A stretch of DNA of 64,000 nt from Euonymus europaeus (lineage: Eukaryota > Streptophyta > Magnoliopsida > Celastrales > Celastraceae), in assembly GCA_963580455.1 (NCBI GenBank), contig OY756966.1:22199001-22263000 (forward strand), read 5' to 3'. The translations under genes and the position numbers were made by a program. Below the pieces are notes generated by a model, which was given only the letters and a program-made list of their open reading frames with translations, was not told the origin of the DNA and ran no database searches. This document shows, piece by piece, positions 43,574 to 55,595 of the stretch. Position 1 is the first letter of the stretch. Every line of letters begins with the position of its first letter.

Positions 43574-45892
43574 TGTAACACCACAAACCTTTCGGATAAC
43601 CTGTAGTGGTAGATGTGGTAAGATAGGGGATGTCATGTGTGATTTAAATTTGATTGATATATTTTTCTTAAATTCTAGAGTGGAATTAAAAATTATGGGC
43701 ACAAGAATTGTTAGAAACAGGATTAAAATGAAATTAATATGAATTTTAGAAGTAAATAAAAAAATATATAGTAAATAAGATAATGGCAAGCCGGTAAATA
43801 CATATAAGTATTTGGTGTAATTATGGAGAAGGGCAAGGGCAAAACCGTAAAAGACTAATTAACGATTTAAAAATATAAATACAAGTATACCTGCACAGGA
43901 ACCAAGAAATCCTAAAAATAAAATAAAATTGAAAATAAAATATATTCCAAGAAGAAGGAAGAAGGCGGCAGACGGAAATCAAAATCCCTGTTCCATCGAT
44001 GAATCGAGAAACTGGTAGCATGAGAAGGATGGGAAGGACAAGACGAAACCATCCATATCATTTTTCGAAGGAACAGAGCCGGTTTGAGCTCTCAATGACG
44101 GCGGGGAAGATCTCGGGGCCGACGACTTTGAAGCCTACGTCCGGCCACCTCTGACAACCTCTCAGGTAAACGAAACCAGCAATAAACTCGTCGTGCCTCC
44201 CTCTGTCGATTAAGGCAGTTCGTGACCTCCACCGCACAACCATAAGCGGCGACCTGTTAACAAAACTCAGCGAGCCTGTCAGATTCCCTCATGCGAAGAA
44301 GAAGAAGAGCAACCAGGTCTGCCTGACCCGGTTGATGATTATTTGGATGGATTAATTTTAATTGTATTAATTAATGTTAATTGTATAGATAAAAGGAATT
44401 GATTAAAAATAAGAATACTAATAAGTGATTATGGATATTATATGGGTATTAGGAACCTACCACTTAAGTTTTTAAATTAATTAACGAGAAATAATAAGAA
44501 TAAACGTTAATGACTTTAGGTATTATTATGGATTTCAGGGATAAATTTCGATAGTCAAAAAATACCGGGAACTTACGGGAACACATTAAGGTAAGTAATA
44601 CTCACATGTGTCACGGAATTGAATGCTCAATGAATTATTAACTTAATAATTCATGTATTGATATGTGTATATATTTTAGTATGATTGAGCTATGTTGATG
44701 ATACTATTATTACTATAATATTATCTGTATTGATTATGTTTGTTATTTAAGATTGAATTGATTGTGATGTTTGAATATCGATGAATTATGAACCACTATG
44801 TGATGATATGTATACATGTAATGTGTAATAGTTGAATAGTCATGGAATTGAATTTGATTTGGAAATGTGATATCGATATAATATTTTGTGTGATGATTTT
44901 TACTGATATGATGGCGATATTGATATTATTGGAAGTGGCTCGTTAGGTATGATTTATTCAGGTATTAAATACTGTTCATAAGCACGATGCATTGCATTCC
45001 AGGTTGAGGCGTTACAATCTAGGTAGCAAGTTTGAGGGGTTTTTTTTCCATGGGAGTTGCTACCCTTGACATTTTTTCTATTAAGGCTTCCATCTCTGCT
45101 ATCGATTACCAAACCCTTTGTCTTCATATTTCTTATTGACCACTTTATCAATAGTTGGGTACCTAGGAGGTTTGGTATAAGGAAGAAGTTCACCTTCTTA
45201 CCTAGTTGTCTTACATCAACAAATAGGTGGTGGAGTTAATCCGAGTTGAGTGGAAGTTTGTCCTGTCGTGAAATGACTTCTCAAGATGTAAAGTGTAGAT
45301 CAGAGGAGCATAAGTTTCTTCAGGTGTTGAGAATGGTTGCATAGAAGGGATTGCTGCTCGCCGCCTTCAAGAGCATTCTTATTTTAAATGACTGATTGAT
45401 TTCTAAAGATGATATTCATGTGCATTCATGCATAAGTATTACTTGTTGGGCCTCGACTCACTATGTTCCGTGATGCAGGTTATGATCGCTCAGAGAATTA
45501 TGCTGACTTAGGAGTTGATGGTGTCGCCATAGACCATGGAAAAGATGCTTATGTGACGTAAGCTAGTTCATTGATTAATTTAAGTATTTCATTTATTTAT
45601 GCACTTACAGTTAATAGCTTGATGTATAGAAATAAGTGTAGATTCGGGAACCAGGATGAAAAGTATAAGATTCACGGTATTATACTTAGAGAATATTAAT
45701 TGGATGTTACTGTCTATTTAAAATATATAAGTTGACGTTTTTATTTTAGATTAGGTTACTTTAATTAGATGTGGTGGAATCATTTTCTGGAAGTGGGTAT
45801 GTATTAAGTGTAGGGTGAGTCTACATTATAATATAAGTAACGTTCTAGACTATGAGCCCGGAAATTAGGGTTTCGTGGTATGGGGCATTACA
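43574..45892. mobile_element. LTR-like segment (TGTAACACC...GGGGCATTACA), interrupted
   Basis: Ends are TGTAACACCACAAACC and ATGGGGCATTACA, giving the TG...CA and short inverted ends of a gypsy-type LTR. A 389-bp block at 45002-45390, duplicated at 46905-47301, appears inside it. The 5-bp flanks (ttata and gatgc) do not match, so this is not a clean solo LTR. Orientation is uncertain. The open frames at 44058-44243 and 44954-45193 are not host genes. Confidence 0.5.
45002..45390. repeat. Direct repeat, copy 1 of a duplicated gypsy-derived block
   Basis: This block begins ggttgaggcgttacaatcta and ends gagcattcttattttaaa. It is repeated at 46905-47301 at roughly nine tenths identity by eye, in the same orientation. 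On the minus strand it shows traces of a retroelement reading frame ending at TGTAACGCC. Flanking sequence differs at both ends. Confidence 0.85.
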
Positions 45893-46289
45893 GATGCTGT
45901 CCAAAAAACTACATTGTCCTTGACATTACCAATGGCATGCTTGATCACATCTAAACCAAATCCTAACAATAAGGTTCAAGATATGTGCAACCCAACGAAT
46001 ATGAAGTAAAGACCAGTCATTTAATAAGCAATCAACACTCAATTTTGCTTTTATCTTACTTACTGTCCTTAGTAGTGCAATTATCTACTATAATAGTGGA
46101 TAACCTTGAGTCCACATTCCACCCCAACATAGCATCAATCAACACCTAGGTTTACGTACATTGTGAGTTAGACTCCAATGTACTATGTATTAGAGACCAG
46201 AAGGTGGTTGGCTTGTTGTGTTTGACGTGATATGTTTATATTGTGAATGACATATTGCTGCATTGCCTTTTTCTTTCATTCGTCTTATT
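45893..46289. other. No feature recognised
   Basis: AT-rich repeat-like sequence between LTR fragments; no gene, terminal repeat or coding texture seen. Confidence 0.5.
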
Positions 46290-46920
46290 ACTGTTTATTA
46301 CTTTTTTACCCTATTGAGTTTCTAGCTCACCCTTTTACTTTCTTTCCTCCCTACAGATGAGACTGGTGCTTGTACCGATGATACAGATTGATAGAGATGT
46401 TATGGCATGGATGTCACTTGGAGGGTTACTTTGGGTTGTGAGTTTGAGAATGTGTTTCTAGCACGCTTGTTGTAAATGTTTTATATATGTCATGTTGATT
46501 TGTTTGGCACCAGTGGGTGTGGATGAGGTACAGTCAAAAGGAAATCCATGTGACTAGATCTTCTAAACCGGGATATGGACCTAGGGTTCTGATATCATTT
46601 GGATATGGATTGTTTAGGGTATTGTTATTGTGAATCAATTTGTGCATGTTGATAGGTGGCTTGAGACCAACTAGGATATGAATTGCATACGATGGGTGGC
46701 TTGAGGCTCCATAAGATTATTGGTGTGGTGTGTGTGTCTGGGTAGGCATTATTTGATATACGAGGAGAAGGTGTTGGATTTTTTGTTGGAGTGGAGTTAA
46801 CCTAGATGTGTTTGGAATAGGTTTAACTCATTTGATATGATTTGAGTTGAAGGAATGGTGAAACACATTGATAACATAGGTTGGTAGATACATTATCGCC
46901 TCCTGGGTTGGGGCGTTACA
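46290..46920 (-). mobile_element. Truncated gypsy-type LTR on the minus strand
   Basis: Read on the minus strand it begins TGTAACGCCCCAACCCAGG at 46920 and contains aagggtgagctagaaactca (near 46330). That is close to the phrase gggtgagctacaaagctcag found in solo LTR copy 1, which fixes the orientation. The distal end is not visible, so the element is truncated at about 46290. Confidence 0.5.
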
Positions 46921-47301
46921 ATCTAGGTAGCAAGTTGGAGGGGTTTTTTTTCCATGGGAGCTGCTACCCTTGACATTTTTTCTATTTAGGCTTCCATCTC
47001 TGCTAGTCGATAACCAAACTCTTTGTCTTCATGTTTCTTATTAACCACCTTATCAATAGTTGGGTACCTAGGAGGTCTGGTATAAGGAAGAGGTTCACCT
47101 TCTTACCTAGTTGTCTTACATCGACAAATATGTGGTGGAGTTAATTCGGGTTGAGTGGAATTTTTCCTGTCATGAAATGACTTCTTAAGATGCAGAGTGT
47201 AGATCAGAGGAGCATAAGTTCATTCAGGTGTTGAGAATGACTACATGGAAGGGATTATTGCTCGCCACCTTCAAGAGCATCCTTATTTTAAAGGGAGGAA
47301 T
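46905..47301. repeat. Direct repeat, copy 2 of the duplicated gypsy-derived block
   Basis: This is the partner of 45002-45390, starting ggttggggcgttacaatcta and ending gagcatccttattttaaa. Here it runs without a break into the gag-like frame and primer-binding-site-like sequence further right, so this copy is in the more original context. Confidence 0.85.
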
Positions 47302-47440
47302 CATGAAGGCTCTTTCCTTTTTGAGCTTGAAATTTCTTCCTTTGTAGAGACTCCAAATGAGTTATGTTTTGGTGAAACTCCTCCGTCATCGATGCCAACT
47401 GAGCCATAATCTTAGCCACATAACCTTGTACCTCTGACAT
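47288..47440 (-). pseudogene. Gypsy gag N-terminal fragment
   Basis: The minus strand from an ATG at 47440 reads MSEVQGYVAKIMAQLASMTE then EFHQNITHLESLQRKK and reaches a stop at 47288, 50 residues in all. The position just after a primer-binding-site-like sequence, and the Gln-rich, helix-forming composition, fit the start of a Ty3/gypsy gag. It is too short to be functional. Confidence 0.5.
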
Positions 47441-47483
47441 AGTGGCTATAAAACATTGAATAATCTCTAAAAATATTGCTAGG

Positions 47484-47501
47484 GCCCCATGGTGGGCGCC
47501 G
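47484..47501 (-). other. Primer-binding-site-like sequence of a gypsy element
   Basis: On the minus strand cggcgcccaccatggggc follows a possible LTR end (gagcatctaca) and precedes the gag fragment by about 45 bp. The GGCGCC core is typical of plant retroelement primer sites. I do not name the tRNA. Confidence 0.4.
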
Positions 47502-47504
47502 AAT

Positions 47505-48171
47505 TGTAGATGCTCAACTCTATAATTGATGAACTATAAAAAACTTGAGCTTGATTGGCCATTGGTAATTTTCAAGAAGTTTCGATGAACTAGTTCCTAT
47601 AAAAACCTCCAATAATGAAGCCGTAAGAGGCCTAAAGACCAGTTTCGTGGGTGTCAATCGTTGGGGCTCTAACGGTCAAGTTAGTCTGGCGAGGAAGGAA
47701 AGACAGAAACAGTATTAGAGACTGGGAAAAAGGTAAGTGTCTTTCGCAAAATTGAGGGTATGGAAACTGTTTAAGGTCAAGAAATTTGGGCGAGTTTTAG
47801 AGATAGAAGGTCAGGTTTTCAAATACACATCCCTTCCTTAAAAGAATGAGGGGTCCATCTTGCTATTTTTAGTCTATGTCATTTGATAGACTTTTTTTTT
47901 GTTGGATCCTATGGATTTGTGAGATGAAAATGGGGAGTTTCAAGGAAAGGACACTTACCTTCCTAAAATCAACTCAACGTGACTATGGCAGCCTGAAATC
48001 AATCTAAAGGCATTAAATGATAGGATAAAGCTAGGTAAAGGAAGATGTTCATATTATCCAGAGCCTGACAACATGTATGTGTCAGATCAACTTACTTTCG
48101 ACAAAAAAGTAAAAATATCTTTTTGTTACAAGCAAGCTCAGGAGCTTCTACTTCAACGGGCTGAAGGTTCC
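47505..48171. other. Probable LTR remains, no gene recognised
   Basis: If the primer-site call is right, the 5' LTR of the minus-strand gypsy element lies here. I could not identify its outer end. No coding sequence is seen. Confidence 0.35.
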
Positions 48172-48174
48172 TTA

Positions 48175-48501
48175 GGGCACTTGTAATGGTAAATTGTTAA
48201 TGGAGACATTAGTTATTATTAGATTGTGTATTTTTGCTGATGTGGTTGTATTGAGAGATGTGTTTTGCTGATGTGCATAAGTATGTGGCTTGACTTTTGG
48301 ATAAAAGTGACGGGACCCGTAATTAGTTTTAGTGGGGAAAATATGGAGAAAATGAATGTTGATGGCTTGACTCATAAGATTGTATTGAAAGATGTGTTTT
48401 ACCCATATGAATAAGTAGATGAGACCATTTTTTGTATAGTAGAAGTGAGATCCAAAAACATATTTGTTGGACCATTAATTATGCAACCATTCAGTGAGGT
48501 C
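48175..48501. mobile_element. MITE with TTA target duplication (PIF/Harbinger-like)
   Basis: The left end gggcacttgtaatggt and the right end accattcagtgaggtc form an imperfect inverted repeat. TTA flanks both sides (48172-48174 and 48502-48504), the target duplication typical of PIF/Harbinger (Tourist-like) MITEs. The 327-bp interior is non-coding; the 67-codon open frame on the minus strand is chance. Confidence 0.65.
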
Positions 48502-48753
48502 TTATGACGGTGAGATCATATCCTTGCTTCCGGCCTTGAGCTTTTTGGTCCTTTGGGCCTTGAACCTATTCTTTTGTGTGGACTTGGTTTTGAACCTTAG
48601 TTGATAGTGACAGATCCTATCTCTATTAGAAAAGTGGTTCAAGCTATTTTGACAATGACATTGACTAAATTAACCTCATTAGTCTTGACACATTTCATTT
48701 CAATTCGAACTACTGCCACATGAATCAACCCTAAAACAAAGACCAGCGTACAA

Positions 48754-49442
48754 GAGGGCCGGCCCTGAGGAGGGGGGGCAAGCATGGGCGACCGCCCTGG
48801 GCCCCCGAAATTTGGGGGCCTAAAAAAATAATTTTTTTAAAAAAATGTATTTTAAGCATATATATAATGTGAGGGGTAAAGATATGATAATAGGTCTAAT
48901 ATGAATGGAAAATATTAAAGTGTTCAAAATAGGTTGTTTGAAATAAACATACCTAACATATATATGCAAGTGTATACATAAAAATATTTTCAAGACTTTC
49001 TAGAAGCTTCCTTTAGATAGGCTAAGATATGTAGTGAGAATAATTTTTGGATTTGAACTTTTAAGTGGCTTGGTAAGACGTGAGGTTTTGAATCACCTTT
49101 TCTATCTTCTTTTTCATTTTTTCATTTCATTTTTATCACTTTTTTAAAACAAAAATTAAATCCGGACAAAAATGGAGTACTACAATTGTAATGACTGGTT
49201 TTAATTTTAATGTAATGAAATTTAAGACGTGATGACCTAACCTCCCAAAATTGGGTTCCAACCATCAAAAAAATTATTGTTGTTCAATTTGCTTAAATTT
49301 TGATTACTGGTTTAAAATTGGACATAAATTCTTGGACTTTGCCCCGAATAAAAAAAAATTGAGACGCTGCCCCGAACCCCCACACTGAGAGGCCTCCAAT
49401 TAATTTATCACCCCGGACCTAAAATATGGCAAAGCCGGCCCC
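48754..49442. mobile_element. Non-autonomous hAT element with 8-bp target duplication gcgtacaa
   Basis: The left end gagggccggccctgagg faces the right end gcaaagccggcccc, an inverted repeat of about 9 bp. A perfect 8-bp direct repeat, gcgtacaa, flanks it at 48746-48753 and 49443-49450, diagnostic of hAT. The 689-bp interior has GC-rich ends (ccgccctgggcccccg near the left) and an AT-rich middle without transposase. Confidence 0.92.
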
Positions 49443-49450
49443 GCGTACAA

Positions 49451-50267
49451 CGACAAACACAATTTACTTTATAATAGGTTGAAAGAACGAATCCTCGCCA
49501 AAAGAAGACAACAATGCATGGTTAAAAATGACTAATTAAAAAAGAAAACCAACTAAAATTAAAATTAATTAAAAAAGGCTGGCAGAGCAAATCACCACCA
49601 CCGACAAGTGAAACATGGCAGCGCCAAACACAAACACAGCTAATTGTGTGTTTAAGTCAACAACCATACAACGTAGATATCGAATCAGATGTAATGAATT
49701 GGCAAATAAGTGGACATAATGTAATGAATTTCACACTTCCACACATCAATAATATTATTTGCTTTAGGTTATACGGTTCACTGGATATATCGGGTTCATA
49801 TATGAGTTATCCGATTCATATGGATACAACGGATCTACACGACTTTGTTCCTCCTCAAGTGTAGCAAATAGGCTAGACCCAACTCACTACACAAGGAAAA
49901 ATGTATTGTAAATAATCAGAAGTGAACTAAAACTTATTAAATACTTGAAATATCCTACATCTTTTGATGTGAGACTTTTTACACATCACTCATACATAAA
50001 TTGACTATAACCACATGGAAGAATTCTAACAGTAATGGACCGATGCTAAGTACTGCTTTATTAATTAATTCTAATAATTTACATCATGATCCTCGATCTT
50101 CTCACATATATAGTCACATGGAATTGTCCTTATTACATAAAGAAAGGCAGCAGCAAACAAGCAGAGTTGGTTAGACTTGGAGTCAATTTATATTGGTCAG
50201 CAAGTCTTGGGTCTCCTCTTCCTCTTCCTCTTCCTCCTCTGAAGCCTTCATAGAGAAGCTGTAATAC
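49451..50267 (+). promoter_or_regulatory. 5' flank of the alpha-galactosidase gene
   Basis: No other gene is seen. The stretch immediately upstream of the coding exon includes a cct/tct repeat (50213-50240) typical of plant 5' leaders. In-frame stop codon TAA at 50262-50264 precedes the coding frame and no in-frame ATG lies between it and exon 1. Confidence 0.5.
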
Positions 50268-53200
50268 ACGGCAGTCTCCAGAGCATCTGATCACACTCAC
50301 ACTGGGATTCTGTATTTCATACTTGTGATATCATGCTTTAGTGCTTATGGATATGGTGCTTCTTCTCCAATCAGAGATCGGAATCTGATTGCTAATGGAC
50401 TAGGTTCCACTCCTGCCATGGGGTATGCTTACCTCCCCTTCCATCTTCTTCTCTCCCTAAACTAGTAACTGTTCTCAATATTTATTCACTTTTAACTGTC
50501 TAGGAAACATTTACATATAAACTTTGAGTACTTTGATCGCTATATACTAATTTATTTTTTAGTCTTTTAAGTTTTAACCCTGAAGAAGAAGATTATAGTG
50601 GCTTTTCATGATGATCAAAAGCCAATAATGTGTTTCATTAATGGGGATTGATATGCTAAGCTAAATGGATGTGTCAAAGTGGTTGGTTTGGGATAACAAT
50701 GTCATTTTCTTAATTATGGCAATGACAATCTTTTCATAGCTGTCCAAAAGATATGGTGCTCAACACCTAGACAACTAGAAATGGATCAACATTATCTTTA
50801 TTATTAATTACTACTACTACTTCAAAAGCATATTTTTCTAATCTTTCTTATATATCTATTTATATAGATACATATATATTGAAATTATCACATGTGGACA
50901 TCTGTATACAGACTCCAGTTTGGGTTGAAATAGTGAGTCTGATCATGTATTAAAAGTAGTCATTGCCAAGTCTATAATGTTTACGGACGTCTGGGCCTGG
51001 GCATGGTCAGATCGGTTGATTATCGGCCAGGAAAAAAAATCAGACTTAAAGATAAATTACACTATTTTTGGACTGGTTGTGGGCTAGGTTGGATAATGGG
51101 TAGTCAGATTTTAAGTTTAAGGCAGTGGACTTACTTACTGGGCTGGGTAAGTGTAGTATAAAATTTTGGATTTTGATTGTAACTTCTAAATAGTCGATTG
51201 GCCGATAATATCGGTCAACCGACATTTGTGAAAAAATAAAATCACCAACCAACCCACATGTACATGAGTCGATTGATATTATCGGTCCGACAATTCAGGT
51301 AAGTTTGGCCAATAATCGATATTAGCCGATAATACCGACCCATTCCTAGCCGTACGGACGTCTACATGTGAGAAGTATATGTTAATATATTAATTACGTG
51401 GTTGCTCAAATTTGGTTGTAAAAGTGGGCTTTAACCCTTTTAACATAGACCGGTATGTGATATTGGGCTTGGATCTCGGCCTGCGAAGTTTCTGGCCTAT
51501 GTTTCGTAGCATTTTCTTTTCTTGTGAAGAGATTGTGCGCTAGTCAATAGAATTCATAGTCAATCGTTGATGATTTGGAAGTTCAAACTTCACTGTACAA
51601 GTTCCGAGTAGAATGCTATGGTAACAATGATGGTAGATTCAGCCTTCTCAGCCAGTTTTATCTTCATAATATTATTATTTGTTGAAATCTTTACTTATAT
51701 TTTGATTTGGTGATTTCAGATGGAACAGCTGGAATCACTTCCAGTGTGACATCAATGAGACTTTGATCAAGGAAACTGGTACTCACTCAATTAGTCAATT
51801 TCTTCTTCTTCTTGTCTTGTAAAACTAGCAATTGGTGAGTTTTGTGATGGTGATCGTGAATTTTCGATGGCTCAGCGGATGCAGTGGTGTCAAGTGGACT
51901 TGCTGCAGTAGGATACAAGTATATTAATTTAGGTAACAATCCATATTCTATTGAGCTACATAGTATGTCTTTCATTCTTGGCTTTGTTTTTGTGTTTCCC
52001 TTGTGATGTGTTTTTTGTGGCATTAGATGATTGTTGGGGCGAACTTGATAGAGATTCTCAGGTAATTAAACATGTCCTCTTATTCCCCTCTGTGTCATAA
52101 ATTTGTTATGCTTGTGAGATTAGGTTTTCATGCATGCTTACTTTGTTAAAAACTTTAAATGGTTTATTCTTCTTCGGCCCGGTTTGAATTTTACATTGTG
52201 CTCATATACAAGACATTCAATGGCCTTTCCTTGAATAAATTTCCATACATAATATTTTTATTGCGAATCCATTAAGGTTGATTGCAATAAGTTGTTTGAT
52301 AGTGAATATTGGATATCGATTATGTTTATGGCAGGGAAATTTGGTTCCCAAGATGGCAACATTTCCTTCAGGCATAAAAAATCTGTCAGATTATGTTCAT
52401 AGCAAGGGACTCAAGCTTGGAATTTACTCAGATGCTGGGTACTTGAACAGTCCAAGCCTTAATTGACTTCAAGCAAGATTATATTTTATGACATCATTAG
52501 TCCTCCTGATTACAACTTTATTCACATTTTCCACTAGAACTCAAACCTGTAGCAGCCAGATGCCTGGGTCACTTGGCCATGAAGAACATGATGCAAAAAC
52601 CTTTTCCTCCTGGGTATGTCCTCTAGATATTCATTTGTTTTTAAGAAAATCTTGCAATTGACATTTGAGCTGCATTTTCAAGAAAGAAATATTGTTTTTA
52701 CTTCCAGTCATGATCCCCTTCAATCAAAAGTACTGAAATATAGAGTTTCATGTTAGGGGGTAGATTATTTGAAATACGATAATTGCCATGATACGGGCAC
52801 AAGCCCAAAGGAAAGGTATGCCATTCTTTCTTTCTTTTCTTTTTCTTTTGTCAGTTATGAGGATTTAAGACCATACAATACAATGGAATGTTTAACTTGG
52901 AATATTTTTGTGCATGCGAATATGCATCGTGGATTTTCCATTTTTTGGATAGGTACCCCATAATGAGTAAAGCTTTACTAAATTCAGGGAGATCCATATT
53001 TTTTTCAATGTGTGAATGGTAAGTTAGCTTTGCTAAAAGTGTATTCAAAAGCATTATCGTTATATCATCTTGAACACTTGAAAACATTTCTCACGATATA
53101 GGGGAAAAGAAGATCCAGCAACTTGGGCAGCAAGCATAGGAAACAGTTGGAGAACAACTGGAGATATTGAAGATAACTGGAATAGGTATACATGCAAAGT

Positions 53201-54849
53201 ACATATGCTGCAGTATATTTTTGTTCACTAGAAGCATTATGATGCTTCAATTTCAATATTTTGGAGTCAATTTTGTTCTTGAATCAGAAAATTGCTACAT
53301 GAGATTATTTTCTTTTTAGAGGAACTGATGTTCTCTTCTTTTCTTGTTCGAGTGTGGCTTAGCATGACATCTATTGCAGATCAGAACGACAAATGGGCAT
53401 CTTATGCTGGACCTGGTGGTTGGAACGGTATGGCGCAGAAAAAACTGCCTCAAAAAGAGTTATCTTTTGTGTATTCAGTATCATATTAATATCCAGCTCA
53501 CTGTACTTTGCTGATTACATTTTTTTTTTTTTTGGTATTGACTTTGCTGATTACTTGCTAGCATTGCAACTATGCTCAAAGTTTGTGAACATGGAACATA
53601 TAGCACTTTATGGTAGGGTGTAGGATTTAGGTGTCTGGTTGTGTTCAATAAAATGAAGAGATTTTTGTGCTTTTGAAATGAGGAATATAAAAATTCAATG
53701 AAGTTTTAGTAGCTTGTGAGCTGTTCCAAAAACCACACTCTATTAAGTAGATAAAACCAAAGGAAAGCTTCGGGTGGAAATTCATATCTAAACTGAGAAC
53801 CAACAATAGTGCGAGTAATGGAGTGGTTACAGATGGTTACACCTGATATAGTGTGTCAGCTTATTTGGTTATACACAATCGTTCTCCAATGAAATATCTA
53901 AACTAGTTGCATATGAACAATTTTAAGATGCCTCTCTGGTGAAATGTTTTGATTTGTGTGGATCAGATCCTGACATGCTTGAAGTAGGAAATGGCGGCAT
54001 GACCACAGAAGAATACCGTTCTCACTTCAGCATATGGGCATTGGCTAAAGTATTTTGCAGACTTGTTTTCAGTTGCAAATTAGATGAGCCCTCGACTTTT
54101 CAGCATCTTTGTTTCTATCTGATCAACAAAATGAGATTTGTTTCTATATATTTTTGGATTTGTAGGCTCCACTCTTGATTGGATGTGATGTTCGGTCAAT
54201 GGATAAAACAACCTTCGAATTGCTTGGCAATAAAGAGGTTATTGAAGTTAATCAAGGTAAGAATTCAGTCTATGTCTAGTAATCACTAAAACAATGGCTA
54301 GCTCTTGATTTGTATCACCATTCACATATAGTGAGTCAAACAAATGAAGCTATTTTACTTGTGCATTTTGAAATGCACAGATAAACTTGGAGTTCAGGGG
54401 AAAAAGGTTCAGAAAGAGGGGGATCTTGAGGTAAGCTTTTCATTTCTATCGGTTATTCTGCTTCATAAAATAAGTTTTTATTTGAATTAATTCCCATCTC
54501 TTCTTCTGAGAAAAATAAGCAGGTATGGTCTGGTCCTCTGACGGATAAAAGGATTGCTGTGGTCTTATGGAACAGAGGATCTCAACAATCAAACATCACT
54601 GCTAATTGGTCTGATATAGGTCTCGAGTCCTCAACTGTGGTTGATGCTCGAGATGTATGGGAGGTAAGGAACTCTTAAAGATATTAACATCTCATGCTCT
54701 AAGTAGCAAAATTTTGAAAGCATTTCGTGAAATCTAATAATTTGAATTTTCTATATACCCAGCATTCGACCCAATCATCGATTCAAGGTCAACTTTCAGC
54801 TCTAGTGGATTCTCATGCTTGTAAAATGTACATTCTCAAACCCCAGTGA
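50268..54849 (+). CDS. Alpha-galactosidase, GH27 family, with ACG in place of the start ATG
   Basis: Alpha-galactosidase removes terminal alpha-galactosyl residues from raffinose-type sugars and galactomannans, in the apoplast or vacuole. Exons: 50268-50422, 51720-51778, 51876-51932, 52027-52061, 52335-52438, 52538-52613, 52757-52815, 52953-53018, 53102-53185, 53363-53427, 53967-54049, 54166-54256, 54381-54430, 54523-54663 and 54763-54849. All join in frame at GT-AG sites, 403 codons plus stop. [18 protein letters not shown] marks the mature N terminus. The catalytic nucleophile is D170 (LKYDNC) and the acid/base D225 (WRTTGDI). The C-terminal beta domain ends [11 protein letters not shown]. 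The first residues would be a good signal peptide (hydrophobic [15 protein letters not shown]), but the codon where Met is expected is ACG at 50268-50270. Everything else looks intact. Confidence 0.95.
50993..51352. mobile_element. hAT-like MITE in alpha-galactosidase intron 1
   Basis: The same 11 bases, tacggacgtct, occur immediately on both sides (50982-50992 and 51353-51363). Inside, ctgggcatggtcagatcgg at the left is imperfectly inverted as ccgacccattcctag at the right, and cggtt/aaccg and cgata motifs recur in both orientations. The 360-bp interior is non-coding. The repeat is longer than the 8 bp of hAT, so part of it may be the element's own ends. Confidence 0.8.
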
Positions 54850-55595
54850 ACTGTTCAATTGGAGAATCCTTCCATGGACTGTAGTTCATTTACATATGTT
54901 GTCATTGTTACACTTGACTGCTCAGAGAATGGGGGATTTGAATTCTCTTTTTCAGAGCAATGTAAATCAAAATAAATATGAATAGATGAGCTCACTTAAT
55001 ATAAGAAATACATTTCCATGCCAGTGCAAATAGAAACCTCTGAATAGGAAGAGACTTGTAAATACGGTAGTAGTTCACCACGGCGGATGAAACTGTAGGA
55101 GAGTTGAAGCACCAACACTTGCCGTAGCTGGGAATGCGGTATAACTCGGTTTTATATCTATTTACTATGTTAGGAAGTTTGACCTATGATTTAGAGTGTC
55201 TGTTTGCTGCTCTCTAGCTTACCTTACACTACACTACCAAACTTAACACTGTAGATGCTTGTGGCCTGCATACTCAAGTCAGATACTACAAGCAGAAGTA
55301 CCAACTACTTTCCTCCATAACAACCAAATAAATCATGATCAGTGACGGATCCAGAAATTCCAGCTATTGGCAGCACACACTATCAGGGAGCCAAGGTTTA
55401 CGGGGATTCAGAGGTAGCGCCCCAGTAAATACAAACTAGATCCGCCTGGTACATTTTCCCCAATACATGTAATGAGTTTTACAAGATTTCACTGGTGGCA
55501 GTTTCCCCGGTGAATACAAACTAGATCCACCTTTGATGAAGACTATCAAGACTACTGATAAGAAAGTTGTATCTATATATATATATTCTTCATCT
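54850..55595. other. Convergent intergenic region with a possible MITE
   Basis: The alpha-galactosidase 3' flank (with aaataaa near 54970) meets that of the DUF789 gene. At about 55340-55540, gtgacggatccagaaattcc and two copies of atacaaactagatccRcct suggest a short degraded element whose ends contain a ggatcc-like core; the boundaries are not clear. Confidence 0.45.

Noticed and set aside
43574..45892. Clean solo LTR
   Set aside because: The ends look like LTR ends, but flanking 5-bp sequences differ and the interior is interrupted, so it is kept only as an LTR-like segment.
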